DNA from: Lytechinus pictus
Lineage: Eukaryota; Echinodermata; Echinoidea; Temnopleuroida; Toxopneustidae
DNA: 64,000 bases
Direction of reading: 5' to 3'
Assembly: GCF_037042905.1 (NCBI RefSeq)
Contig: NC_087261.1
Location: forward strand, 24,448,317-24,512,316
Part shown: one piece after another, positions 24,101 through 34,500 of the stretch
How positions within the stretch are numbered: position 1 is the stretch's first letter
Layout: every line of letters starts with the position of its first letter
Made by a program: the position numbers and the translations under genes
Notes under the pieces: model-generated
Told to the model about the DNA's origin: nothing
Seen by the model: only the letters and a program-made list of their open reading frames with translations
The model's database searches: none

Positions 24101-26086
24101 TTTCTCTCTCAAAATTCAATCCATTTATGATGTTGGGATAGGCTGTTACTAAATTGACATGGAATATACAAGTCGTTTTGAAGGGCATAGAGATATTACA
24201 TCATCATGTAGTCATCTGGCGTTACAAGAACAGATTATCATTATTAATAAATTTGGTTGAAATATTTCCTGCTCGCTGATCAAATGATTAATTTTACAGA
24301 TTAATGTATTCAATCTTTCAGCTTTAGTCGTCGATTGCTCTTCGAGAGTAATTTTATCGTGCAAACTGGTTTGGTATTCACAATTCAGGTACTGAAATAG
24401 CATACAATTTCTTCTGATTCAGAATATTTTGCTCAAATTATATAGTATGTCATATATTTACGAGTTTTATCGCTCTCACGATTTTGACAAAATATGACAT
24501 TTGAATGCTGCTGATGATATGAAATCTATCAGGAAATAGAAATTGTATATTCATCAAAATCTTTTCTTTATTTTATTTCTTACATTATTAAACGCTGCAA
24601 CATTCTTCCGTTATCGAATAAGTTCACATTTGCCTTTTTATTTGACATTTTGTTGGAAGAGATGGTTCGAATACTGAATTATTTTGTAATACTTGATGTC
24701 TTCATTTTGAGTGTACAATAGTCATTAGGCTATCAGGATTGTACAAACAAATATATGTTATGTTATTGTTTATTTTTATTATTCTGTTCAACCAAAAGTA
24801 CAAATGATTGTGATTATTTTGAAGTCTTCCAAATACTATTTCTGTCTTCTAATGTGTATTTAGCAAATGTGATTTACTTTTTCCCATGGAAAACACCGGT
24901 ATGTACTTTCACAAGTTGGTTGAAATCAATTCGAGGCTTGACTATATAAACTCGTGCTCATGCTAAAAGAATTGTTTCCTTTTGAAGGTTTGATAAAGAC
25001 ATGCAAGATTATCTTCATTCTTGTTTGAGAGCTCAATCTGTTCCCCTCAGTAATTCATTCATGAGCTGAGTAGTTTATCCTGATTCTAATTTGGATTCAA
25101 CTTAACTGTGATCGAACATATATCATTTTGTTGGAATTTCACCCATGCAACTCAAGATATTTTGTATAATTATGTATACTGTCAAGCAGTTACAGATTTT
25201 TTTATTTCGTCAACACGTTATTGTTTTGTTTGTTCTCAAAAAATTATGTTGTGAGAAGAAATTATGTCTGGTCAAACTGCCTTGGTTTATATTCGTTAAA
25301 GTGTGTTTTCAGTTTTTTATTATTATGCACACAAATGGGTACGGGTACAAGAATTCAGCGAGGAGAAATATTTTGTGGTTTTTAATACATATGTTGACTT
25401 TGCACACATGCCTTATAACATTATTTTGTGCATATTTGGTTCGAGATTTTTTTGGAAGAAATCTGTTTTTTTTTTTTCTTTCTGCAGGTCCGATATGTGG
25501 TGATAGAAAAATTGTGAATTTTAGACTCATCAGCATGATAGGTGATTGATATAGTGTGCTGTTGCATTCGGTACGTGTGTGAGATTTTAGGTCCTCGAGC
25601 CTTGCTTACACTATTGACAGCAGGTGGGACTATCAGCGAAAAATGTTCACCCATTTGTTTTTATTTATGGTTGATACTCGAATGCTGATAGCTCCAGCGG
25701 GCCAGACGTCTAGAATCTCACACCGTGCTCCAATAATGCTCAACCTAGTTTATCCTAATGATAGTTTTCTCTATGGTAGTCGAAATACTGATACAAAAAT
25801 TGACTGTTTATCATGTTAAGTAGATATATGGAGTAGACCGTTAATTGTTCTCTAGTGCATCGAGAGTCTGTGTAGTTTAATCTCAATTATAGAACCTATG
25901 GTATATCATAGATATTACATGTTATTGAAGAAAAAAAATAATGAATGATATTGACAAGATGAAAACCTTGCTGTATTGTTATTTAAATGGACTGTTCTAT
26001 AATACATGAACTGTGATTGGCAGAACCTTTTTTTTTAGTAAGATTATCATGGTTAGTGAACACTTAGGCTGATGGGCAATTCAAGT

Positions 26087-26135
26087 CAGAGAGAGAGAGA
26101 GAGAGAATAAGAGAGGGAGAGAGAGAGAAAGAGGG
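26087..26135. repeat. (GA)n microsatellite
   Basis: An interrupted GAGAGAGA run with an AATAAGAGAGGG interruption. A separate (TG)n tract lies at about 26455-26470. Confidence 0.9.
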
Positions 26136-26566
26136 GGCAATATAAGAAAATAACCCACAATGGAAAAAACAACGATCATCAGTGACCATGAGTTAACAGC
26201 ATAAGATTCATCCATAAAACGGGATGAACTGAAGTCATGGAAGTTTCAGACAATTTCAAGCTAACTTTTTTTTTAGGAAACTGCCATATATCTTATTGTT
26301 GACTATTATCATTATTCTTATTATTATTATACTGTGTGACTATTCACCTTCATGCAAGATATTATGTGGCAAATAAATAACAAAATATGGTAACCAGAAA
26401 AGAACAAAATTAGACCCGTGTCCAGAAGTATGTTTTATTTACATTTATTTTACCTGTGTGTGTGTGTGTGAGAGGGTGTAGTGTGTATGAGAGAGAGGGA
26501 GACTGTACGGGTGTGGGTGCTGTGTGTGCGTGTGGATGTGCAATAATTTTATGTGGGCTGAGTTTC

Positions 26567-26722
26567 AGGGGCCCGTTTTATAACGCAACTGTTGTAAAAT
26601 TTGCCATTATGGCAACTACCATGGAAAGCTTGATCCTGATTGGCTGCTGAGCCCTGTTGCCATGGTAGCTGCCATTATGGCAAAGTTGCAACAGTTGCAA
26701 GTCCTTTATGAAACGAACCCCT
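26567..26722. repeat. Foldback element (GCAACTGTTGTAAAATTTGC)
   Basis: The ends are GGGGCCCGTTTTATAACGCA and CCTTTATGAAACGAACCCCT. The arms are GCCATTATGGCAACTACCAT and TGCCATGGTAGCTGCCATTA. Near-complete dyad over ~155 bp. Confidence 0.88.
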
Positions 26723-27257
26723 GTAGGAGAGTATGAAATGTGTTTGTTTGAAGGGTTTATATCAACTTGGTCTACAATCAGTTGGTCTACTGTTTGGAAA
26801 GTATAAAATTTTGATAGGGGGTCTACATTTTTTACAAGCTTTGCTTTTTAGTAGGGCCCCCCCCCCCACTTTTTTTCATTTTATTGGTACGTCTCAATCC
26901 TGCATGTGTTATGCAGTTGATGCATCTTCTCATTGTAAAAATGATTTATCATAAAATGTACTTTGATGATTTGTGGACTATGAATATACAGACCTGCCAA
27001 CCAGTACGTTTTAGCCGTATTTAGTAAGTTCAAAACATACTAATAGATCTCCCTTCAACCGATTGTTGAAAGGGTGAGATTTTTGTTGCATTATTGGACC
27101 TTTTTTAGTTTGTGGGAGCAAAGTGTTTGAATTAATTTTTGATTGGCACGCCCCCCCCCCCTAAAAAAAATACAAATAAAAAGTAAGAAATAAATTTAAA
27201 GAAAACTTTGTAAAATCCTGGTTTGGGGCATGGACACTACTGTTTTTAAAATGATAT

Positions 27258-27872
27258 ATTTCAAGGTCAAGTCTACCCCAGAAAAATGTTGATTTGAATA
27301 ATTAGAGAAAAATCTAACTATATTCTAACTATACTAGCATAACGCTGAAAATTTCATGAAAATTTGATATAAATAAGGAAGTTATGACATTTCAAAGTTC
27401 GCTTATTTTTCACAAAACAGTGATATGCACAACTCAGTGACATGCAAATGAGACAGTCGATGAAGTCCATCACTCACTATTTCTTTTGTTTTTATATTGT
27501 TTGAATTATACAATATTTCATGTTTTACAAATTTTACAATAGCTAGGGCCAACTTGACTGAACCATACAGTATCAAACAAGGCTAATTCCACATGTTCAG
27601 GGAGGAATTAATCGTTGTTTCACTTGACAATGAGGAGAAAATTAGAATATTTCATATAATAAAATATAAAAGAAATAGTGAGTGGATGACGTCATCAGAA
27701 TCCTCATTTGCATACCGACCAGGATGTGCATGTAACTGTTTTGTGAAATTAATGGAAACTTTGAAATGTCATAACTTTCTTATTTTACATCTGATTTTGA
27801 TGAAATTTTCATCGTTATGTTTTTCTCTTTTTATTCAAATAAACTTTTTGTTGGGGTGGACTTGTCCTTGAA
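27258..27872. repeat. Long inverted repeat, ~615 bp
   Basis: The left end GGTCAAGTCTACCCCAGAAA pairs with the right end TTGGGGTGGACTTGTCCTTG. The inner arms TTATGACATTTCAAAGTTCG and TTTGAAATGTCATAACTTTC pair as well. The organisation matches 34587-35190 (same internal order of motifs around CTCATTTGCAT and GATGACGTCATC), so both probably belong to one MITE superfamily. A one-arm fragment is at about 28436-28566. Confidence 0.85.
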
Positions 27873-28656
27873 ACAAATGATTAATATGGAGAAACACTAT
27901 GGGAAATGTGAATTAGGAATAGTCGGAACTTCAAAGTTGGTTATCATTTCTGTATATGCTTTTGAATTTCTTTTGAATATTTCTTTCAAGTGCAAAAAAA
28001 ACCCCAAAAAATCCCCATATTTCACAAAAGGGCAGTGGGTCCAGTTTAAACATTTAAAAATATTTTCAGGGACGCTTCCATACATTGCAAATAAAAATGA
28101 TATTTGAATCATGGAGCTACAGATTTAATAAAATACACACACAACTTTAAATATTCTATAAAAAGTAGCTCTTTACTTTAAGATATTATCTTATTTTGGG
28201 GGATTAAATATAAATGAATACATTTTTTTTCCTCCTAGGCCATGTCAAACATGGATTCATTCCGATTTGAAAATGCGGATTCGGTATTATTCCAACTTAC
28301 TATAATTCAATCAAGAGTTCGTTCATTATCACATCATGCAAACCTAAAAGTTGAAATTAATCTATGTGTGATATCATCGCGGGCTCTTTCATTTGCACCT
28401 GTCATGTGTATGTACAATAATACAAATATTTTCTTACATAAAGTATGACTTGAAAATGTCATAATTTTCTCATCTTTTATCGATTTTAATGAATCTTTGA
28501 GTGCTGTGTCAGTTCAATTGTTTTCATTCTATTCAAATCCACGCGTTGTTGTGCGGACTTGACTTTTAAACATGATTGTATATTAATTACAAAAAGTGAT
28601 TATATTTTTTATTTTGGAACGATAAAAGAACCCATTTATAAAAGAATCGACCTCCT

Positions 28657-28830
28657 GAGGCCCCGTAACACAAAGCTTAGCAATGATCGTAGAATTTTTT
28701 TTCTACGATGGATTACATCGATTATAATGTACAATCAATCGTAAAAATCAAGCGTACGATTAATTGCTTACCCTGCTGTGTGTTGATGCCCTCTACGTTC
28801 GTTGTTAACCTTTGTGTTTCGGGACCCTGG
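28657..28830. repeat. Foldback element, copy of the 20803 family
   Basis: CGTAACACAAAGCTTAGCAA then TGATCGTAGAA pairs with TGTTAACCTTTGTGTTTCGG. The inner part AATCAAGCGTACGATTAATT matches the copy at 20803-20935. Confidence 0.8.
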
Positions 28831-28837
28831 AAAAATT

Positions 28838-29397
28838 AGCGAGTTTTCACAATCACAATGGGGACGGATTCAATCTATTGAAAATGCCCGTGAAATTACA
28901 ATGGACAGCTCAGGGGTCTTTGTCGGAAATTGGTGAACCGGGACAGCAGGGCCCCGTCTTACAAAGAGTTGCGATTGATCCAATCAATCGCAACTATGGA
29001 CGGCCAGCAACGTCAACATGTATTATGCATGTTTGTTCAAAATATTTTCTAGCTATGATGTATATTCATGCATCCATTGTTTTCTGAAAAATTCACTGTG
29101 CTTCTCTTTGTTTACAAACGAGATTGTGCAAATTTCCTGTAGAAAAATGTGTGACACTGATGGGTTTCCATAGAGTTAAGATTGATTGGATCAATCGAAA
29201 CTATTTGTGAGAATTGCCACAGATCGCCCTAAATTTCGGAGCTGACGAAAAGTACAAATATGTTGGTTTGTCCAAAGTCACGGACGAAACTGCTGTTTCG
29301 ATTCACAGACCCTCGACAAAGACGTCATTGCCATGAAGGGCATTTGACAATAGATTCTCTACTTTCCAGAAAAAACTGCGTAACTGTTGCGAATACT
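28838..29397. mobile_element. MITE-like element, copy B, with a nested foldback
   Basis: Arms TCTTTGTCGGAAATTGGTGA and CCCTCGACAAAGACGTCATT are inverted, as are AATCTATTGAAAATGCCCG and GGGCATTTGACAATAGATTC. A second inverted pair (AGAGTTGCGATTGATCCAAT at 28967 and AGATTGATTGGATCAATCGA at about 29178) sits inside, which is best explained as another foldback inserted into this copy. Confidence 0.75.
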
Positions 29398-29574
29398 CCC
29401 TATTGATTTGGGTATGAGTAAGATGATGTAAGGGTGATGTGAATTAACTAGTGGAAAACAGCCCAGAGCTTTCTTTCGATTATCTTCTTTCTACTTTCTT
29501 CCTATTTTTCTTCCTAAATTTCCTCCTACTCTTATTTTTGTTTTCATTACTTCATTGATGAACTGTAGGCATGG

Positions 29575-29777
29575 GCGGAAATACAAGGGGGACAGGGGGA
29601 CGCGCCCCCCCTACCATTTGGAAAGGGGTGGACACAAAATTAAGTCTCCCCTAGCATTTGTGGTCGTCTATAAAAAAAAAAAAAAAAAAAAACAGATAAA
29701 AAAATAAATTAAAAAAAAATCCGGCTCGTGCCCCCCTTTTTGAAAACCATGATAAAAAATTGTTTTGCTTTTTTTGC

Positions 29778-29809
<32 letters not shown>

Positions 29810-29880
29810 TGTCAAATTTTCCGGGGGGAAATGTGCCCCCATACCCTTTGGAAAATCCTGGATCCGCCCCTGGTCCCCCG
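29575..29880. repeat. Low-complexity repeat block with poly(T)/poly(A) and CCCCCCT runs
   Basis: It contains GGGGGACAGGGGGACGCGCC, an A20 tract at about 29673, a T30-like tract at about 29776, and GGATCCGCCCCTGGTCCCCC. The same phrases recur near 51120-51180 and 53080-53300, which indicates a dispersed repeat. Antisense open frames here are artefacts of the homopolymers. Confidence 0.6.
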
Positions 29881-30123
29881 TACCTTTTGGGAGAGATTTC
29901 CACCCATGACTACAGGGCAATCGTCCCTTCACCCATCCTTTGTAGCGCATCCCCTGTGATAGGGCTTGCTCTCATCGGTCAACCCCTGTGTATTATATCG
30001 ACGTACCTGCCAAATCCATACGAAATGCCCTTCTAAGTTCGAATTCCTTTTTTAGAACAATTTGTGTCATGGTTAACGAAATACACATCAAGAATACAAT
30101 GTATCATAATTATGCTCATTCTA

Positions 30124-31507
30124 TTAAATAATAGAATCGTTTTGAAATGTCTGACTGTTTTCATCTGGATTGCCTGATGTCTCGATGATAGTAAGTGGTC
30201 TGTACAACTCATTGTCAACCATAGCAGTGCCCACGGTGTCATGACAATTCGCGTCATCATCATCGAGCCCGTTTAAGCCGACGCTAAGTCCTTCGTCATC
30301 ACAGTCATTCTCGACAACGCTTTCATTCCTGTCGACAATATGATACTCGGGATCGCGCTTTTCATGTGGATGTTCTGAGGTCTCGACATTACTATTAAGT
30401 GGTCTGTACAACTCATTGTCAACCATAACGGTATCAATGACGGGACGACCATTTGCATCGTCATCGCCAAGCCCGTTTACGCCGACGCTACGTCTTTCGT
30501 CATCATAATCATTCTCGGCATCGCTTTCATTCCTGTCGACAATTTGATACTCTGGGTCGAACTCCATCCCAACATCATCACCAAGATATTCTAGTTCAGC
30601 GTATTCGTTTGCGATGCCGTCATCGTGGATTTCGTCCGCGTTGCTATTTCCGTTGTTCGTACTGGACTGACGTCCATAATCCGACTGGGTGGTTTTTGTA
30701 GGGATTTGCTCGTCGAGGCACTCGACGTCACTTTCGTTCCTCATAACGATGTGGTAAAAATTTTCGCTCAAGGGCGCGGTGTCGTCATACAGTTCATCAC
30801 CCGCGCCGTCAGAGTTCTTTCTCATCTTATCTTCCATTTCATTTCTCCCTCCAACATTGGCACCATCCCTAATGCATGTATCAGCACGTGTTTCATCGTA
30901 AACGTGTTCATCCTCCATCGGTATATATAAATCATTCTTAATCAAACTTTCATCATCCACGCAATCGCTTTGTAACGTTTTTGATATATCGCTCCCTTCC
31001 GTTTTATCCGCCCCAACATCGGCCAATCGCCGTGGTTCCGTCGTATCGAGATCGTACGGTATCTCCTGATACACCTCATTATCTCCGTGCGCGTCAGTCG
31101 ACTTCGCTGCGTGATTAAGATCATCAAAACCATTCAAACCTGCAGCTATATTACTTCCACTATGCGGATGCTGATGGTACTCGTTTTGACCAATACCGAT
31201 ATCGTCATACACGCCACCGTGATCCTTCTCGACATCGCCATCCCCTTGGTACAATGCGAAATCAGGCTTCGCGTCCCTACTCATCGTTTCGATGTAAGTC
31301 GAATACCTGTGGTCGTCGTCGTCATCGATGATGTCGGTTGGAGGTCGTGGCAGAGGTTTTTTAATTGAGTCATCGCCGTTCGATCTCGATTGATGGGTTG
31401 AGTTGAGCACGATGTGGTCGATGGTTTGGTATTCGTAGGCGGGGTTGGAGTGGTTGAGGTTTTCGTCTTTGTCAAAATCTTTTTCGTCGACCAGGGGAGG
31501 GGAATTT
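30124..31507 (-). CDS. Receptor A exon 8: tyrosine-rich acidic cytoplasmic tail
   Basis: The acceptor is TGTCTCTTTCCAG and the stop is TAA at 30126-30124. It encodes residues 656-1116, rich in Asp/Glu/Asn. Tyrosine motifs include NPAYEY, VYDDI, VYQEIPYDL, LYIPM, FYHIV, EYAELEYL, PEYQIVDRNES, PEYHIVDRNES and ELYRPL (twice). The last third holds a 68-residue (204-bp) tandem duplication. Open frames on the opposite strand are shadows of this exon. Confidence 0.9.
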
Positions 31508-34500
31508 CTGGAAAGAGACAAATCACATTTTTAAATCAGTTGTTATGCATCCGAAAAGTCAATACCCATTTTTTTTCGTAATCTTTATTTGCTTCATTTA
31601 TGTTTTATTCGTAGATCTACGTTAGTCAAAATGTTATTTAATTATTTAGTCATTAGTTAGTTAGTTAGTTGGTTAGTTAGTTAGTCTTAGTTAGTCATCA
31701 TCATCATCTCCACCATCTTCTTCATCATCATCCTCATCATCATCATCATTATTACTATCACCACCACCATCTTCATCATCATCAATGTCATGTAATCTCA
31801 CCTCGTTCGTCGAACTTGCCATAGTATAAGAAGAAACAACACACTAGCAAGGATGAACATCGAAATGATTACAGTAGGCACAACAACTTTCTTGTTATCT
31901 GCAAGAATATGATTTGGAGAACTTATTATTTATCGATAATTATGGACATATCATTTTTAAAGAAAATATACCACATCCACCCTGAAAAAGCGTCGACTGA
32001 CAGTTCAATCATAGACTACTAAAAACTGTTTCACATTCTTAACCTACAATTAAATATTTTAACCGTGTAATCTTAACACCTAGGGATAAACCTACTGAGA
32101 TTATAGTAAATTTGCGTGCTTTATAGATTCTTGTATGTTGCCCTTAAGAACGGGGATTGATTCAAGCCGTCATCCAGTGTTATCGATAGGGGCCATCGAA
32201 GTTATCACCCCAGATTTTATGATACATTTTCAATTCATAAGCAATGTATGGACCACGACTTATCATTACACACATGGGAAAAGGGAAGGAAAGGTCAAAG
32301 GAAAGGAAAGGGAAGGGAAGGAAAAGAAAAGAAAAGAAAAAGAAATAAAATAAAACAAAGAAGAAGAAGAAGAGCCAATCGGTATCTTCGAAGAAGCTCC
32401 CTTAAAAAAGTCTACAGTTGGATTAGGAGACAGAGAAATGGCAAACAAGTCATTTCCAACAAAACCAACGAAAAGAAAAAAAGAAAGGAAATGGGTGCTA
32501 GAAACTAAAAAAAAAAACCTCCGACATGATTGTGTAAGATTGTAAATTTCGAATGTGATATTTGCCCGCCAAATTATTTGAGGGTCAGAGGTCATTATAT
32601 CTAGTGTAAAACAACTAACCTGTTTGTGGGGCATTTGATCCGGGTACCAGCGGGTCTGTACTCCCGGTCGAAGTCGAGCTTGATTTCGACTCCGTAGCAG
32701 ACGACATCATGCTTCCGTCACTGCTCGTAGAGGGCGCTGGACTACGAGTCGAACTGGGTTCTTCAGATGGTGTCCTTTGCGTTGGCTTGGTTCTTGGGGC
32801 AGTAGCTGGATTTTCGGATGGAGGGATTGCGGGTTCTCCTGTTTGAGTGTGAGTCGGATATGGAGGCGATGTCGGATTTGTCGATGAGTAGAGGGTCGGA
32901 GCTGTTGAAAGATTCGCCGTCGTCACTTCTGTCGTTGCTCGAGGATCAAGACTTGAACGGGTTTCTTGTTTAGAAGTAGTGCTCACTTGAGGTGACGTCG
33001 CTGTTGCGTTAAATGTAAAAAAATACATATATTTCAGCACTCCCAAACTTAATAGCGCCGCGGCGGTATTTGAGCAGACTTGGGGCAGCAAGTACTTTCT
33101 AACTTTCTATGTGGAGCGTTATGGCCCAGTGGATTAGTCCTCTGACTTTGAAACAGAGGGTCGTCGGTTCGAATCCCAGCCATGGCGTAATTTCCTTCAG
33201 CAAGAAATTTATCCACATTGTGCTGCACTCAACCCAGTTGAGCGCCTAGGCAACCCATGCAGCTAAAGCTGGGGTAATAATAATAGTAGGGCCCGCTGGG
33301 AGAACAGTTATCAGAACTGAAGTGGCTTCCCTGGGTAAATATACCTATATTTTTATTACTATTATTATTATTGTTATTATTATTATTATTGTTATTATTA
33401 TTACTATTATAACACAAGGAGCCGGAAAGGGGAGAATGGAGGAGCAAGGTTATTATTAACACACTAATATGAACAAAAATATTGGAGGAACGCACACTGA
33501 TGATTAAAAAAAACACAGTCCCATAGGGTGTCCACAGCCTGAACATAGTTTTAAATTCCCATCAAATTGTTAAATCTGAGCATTTGAACATTGTGAATCA
33601 ACACACCGTGAACTCTCACAGTGTCCATATGTCCACAGTGTCAAATTATATTTACATTCTGTGATCTGAGTATTGTAACAGATCTACTGTGAGAATCACA
33701 TCATCTGTTTGTGCAATAAGCCAATAAAATCATCAGTGGAGACACTGCGTGACACTGGGTCCTTTCCAGAACGGATACCCGACTAATGTAAATTTGTCTG
33801 CTTAGGAATTCCAGGCAGCACTGGTACTTACCTTCAATAACATTTGTAGTTACTACAATCCAAAATCCTTTATCAGTAATCGAAATATCACTGACAAATC
33901 GGAGCCAGATACTCGGACTATCCGACTCGATATCATCGGGTATCGCGCTTCCGCCGAAGGTGCCGATCACTACCGACTCATCGCCCGAGGGTTGCCGACC
34001 AGTTCCGATAGTTAGCGAATCATACCGAACGCCCTCTAAGGCGAATACCTCAAAGTGAATGACAGTGAGGTGATTGTTGGGTGTGGTGATGGTCCAAACT
34101 TCGTCAGAATCAGAAGGATATTCTCCGGGGAAGTCTGGGGAAAAGATGTTGGCTTGTCCCTCCGATGTGAGTGTTATGTTTCGTCTTTCCTCAGCACCTG
34201 TGAACAATAGAAGAACGTGTTTTCATACGCATCTCAATAGGGCTAGGTACATTAATGATGGAGGGAATTATGTGACATTTTCCTGTGACAATCGCCATGG
34301 TATCCTAAAAGCTCGACATGACTTGTTTCGCATCTTAACGATGTACCTAGACCATATAAACCCAATCTTTGTCCAATTTTGTCCACCTTCATGGCCTTTA
34401 TTCTGTTGTCAACCATCCCACAGAGGCCCATGTGCTATCACATTCGTATGGCATAGGAAATTAGTGGTTCAGTTTTCACTAAGAGTTGATGAGATGTGAG

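Larger units (their letters stand above)
15401..30123. other. 3'UTR/intergenic stretch without recognised genes
   Basis: 14.7 kb of AT-rich sequence. The part from 15401 to roughly 26.4 kb is mostly unique and T-rich, with only a SINE (17986-18340) and three foldbacks (19694-21103), and could include a long 3'UTR of the zinc-finger gene. AATAAA hexamers occur (for example 22505-22510 and 26372-26377), but none can be assigned as the poly(A) site. From about 26.5 kb on, repeats dominate. Short open frames here lack family resemblance. Confidence 0.6.

Noticed and set aside
25145-25549. 134-residue hydrophobic open frame
   Set aside because: T-rich non-coding sequence gives Phe/Leu/Cys-rich translations by chance; no splice sites or family match, and opposite-strand frames overlap it.
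30453-31526. Several plus- and minus-strand frames over the receptor A tail exon
   Set aside because: Shadows of the 30124-31507 coding exon; no splice sites or motifs of their own.
33111-33190. tRNA gene candidate with GGTTCGAATCC box B
   Set aside because: The tRNA-like head is continuous with a SINE body and (ATT)n tail shared with other copies, so it is a SINE, not a functional tRNA gene. The same applies to 17986 and 46558.
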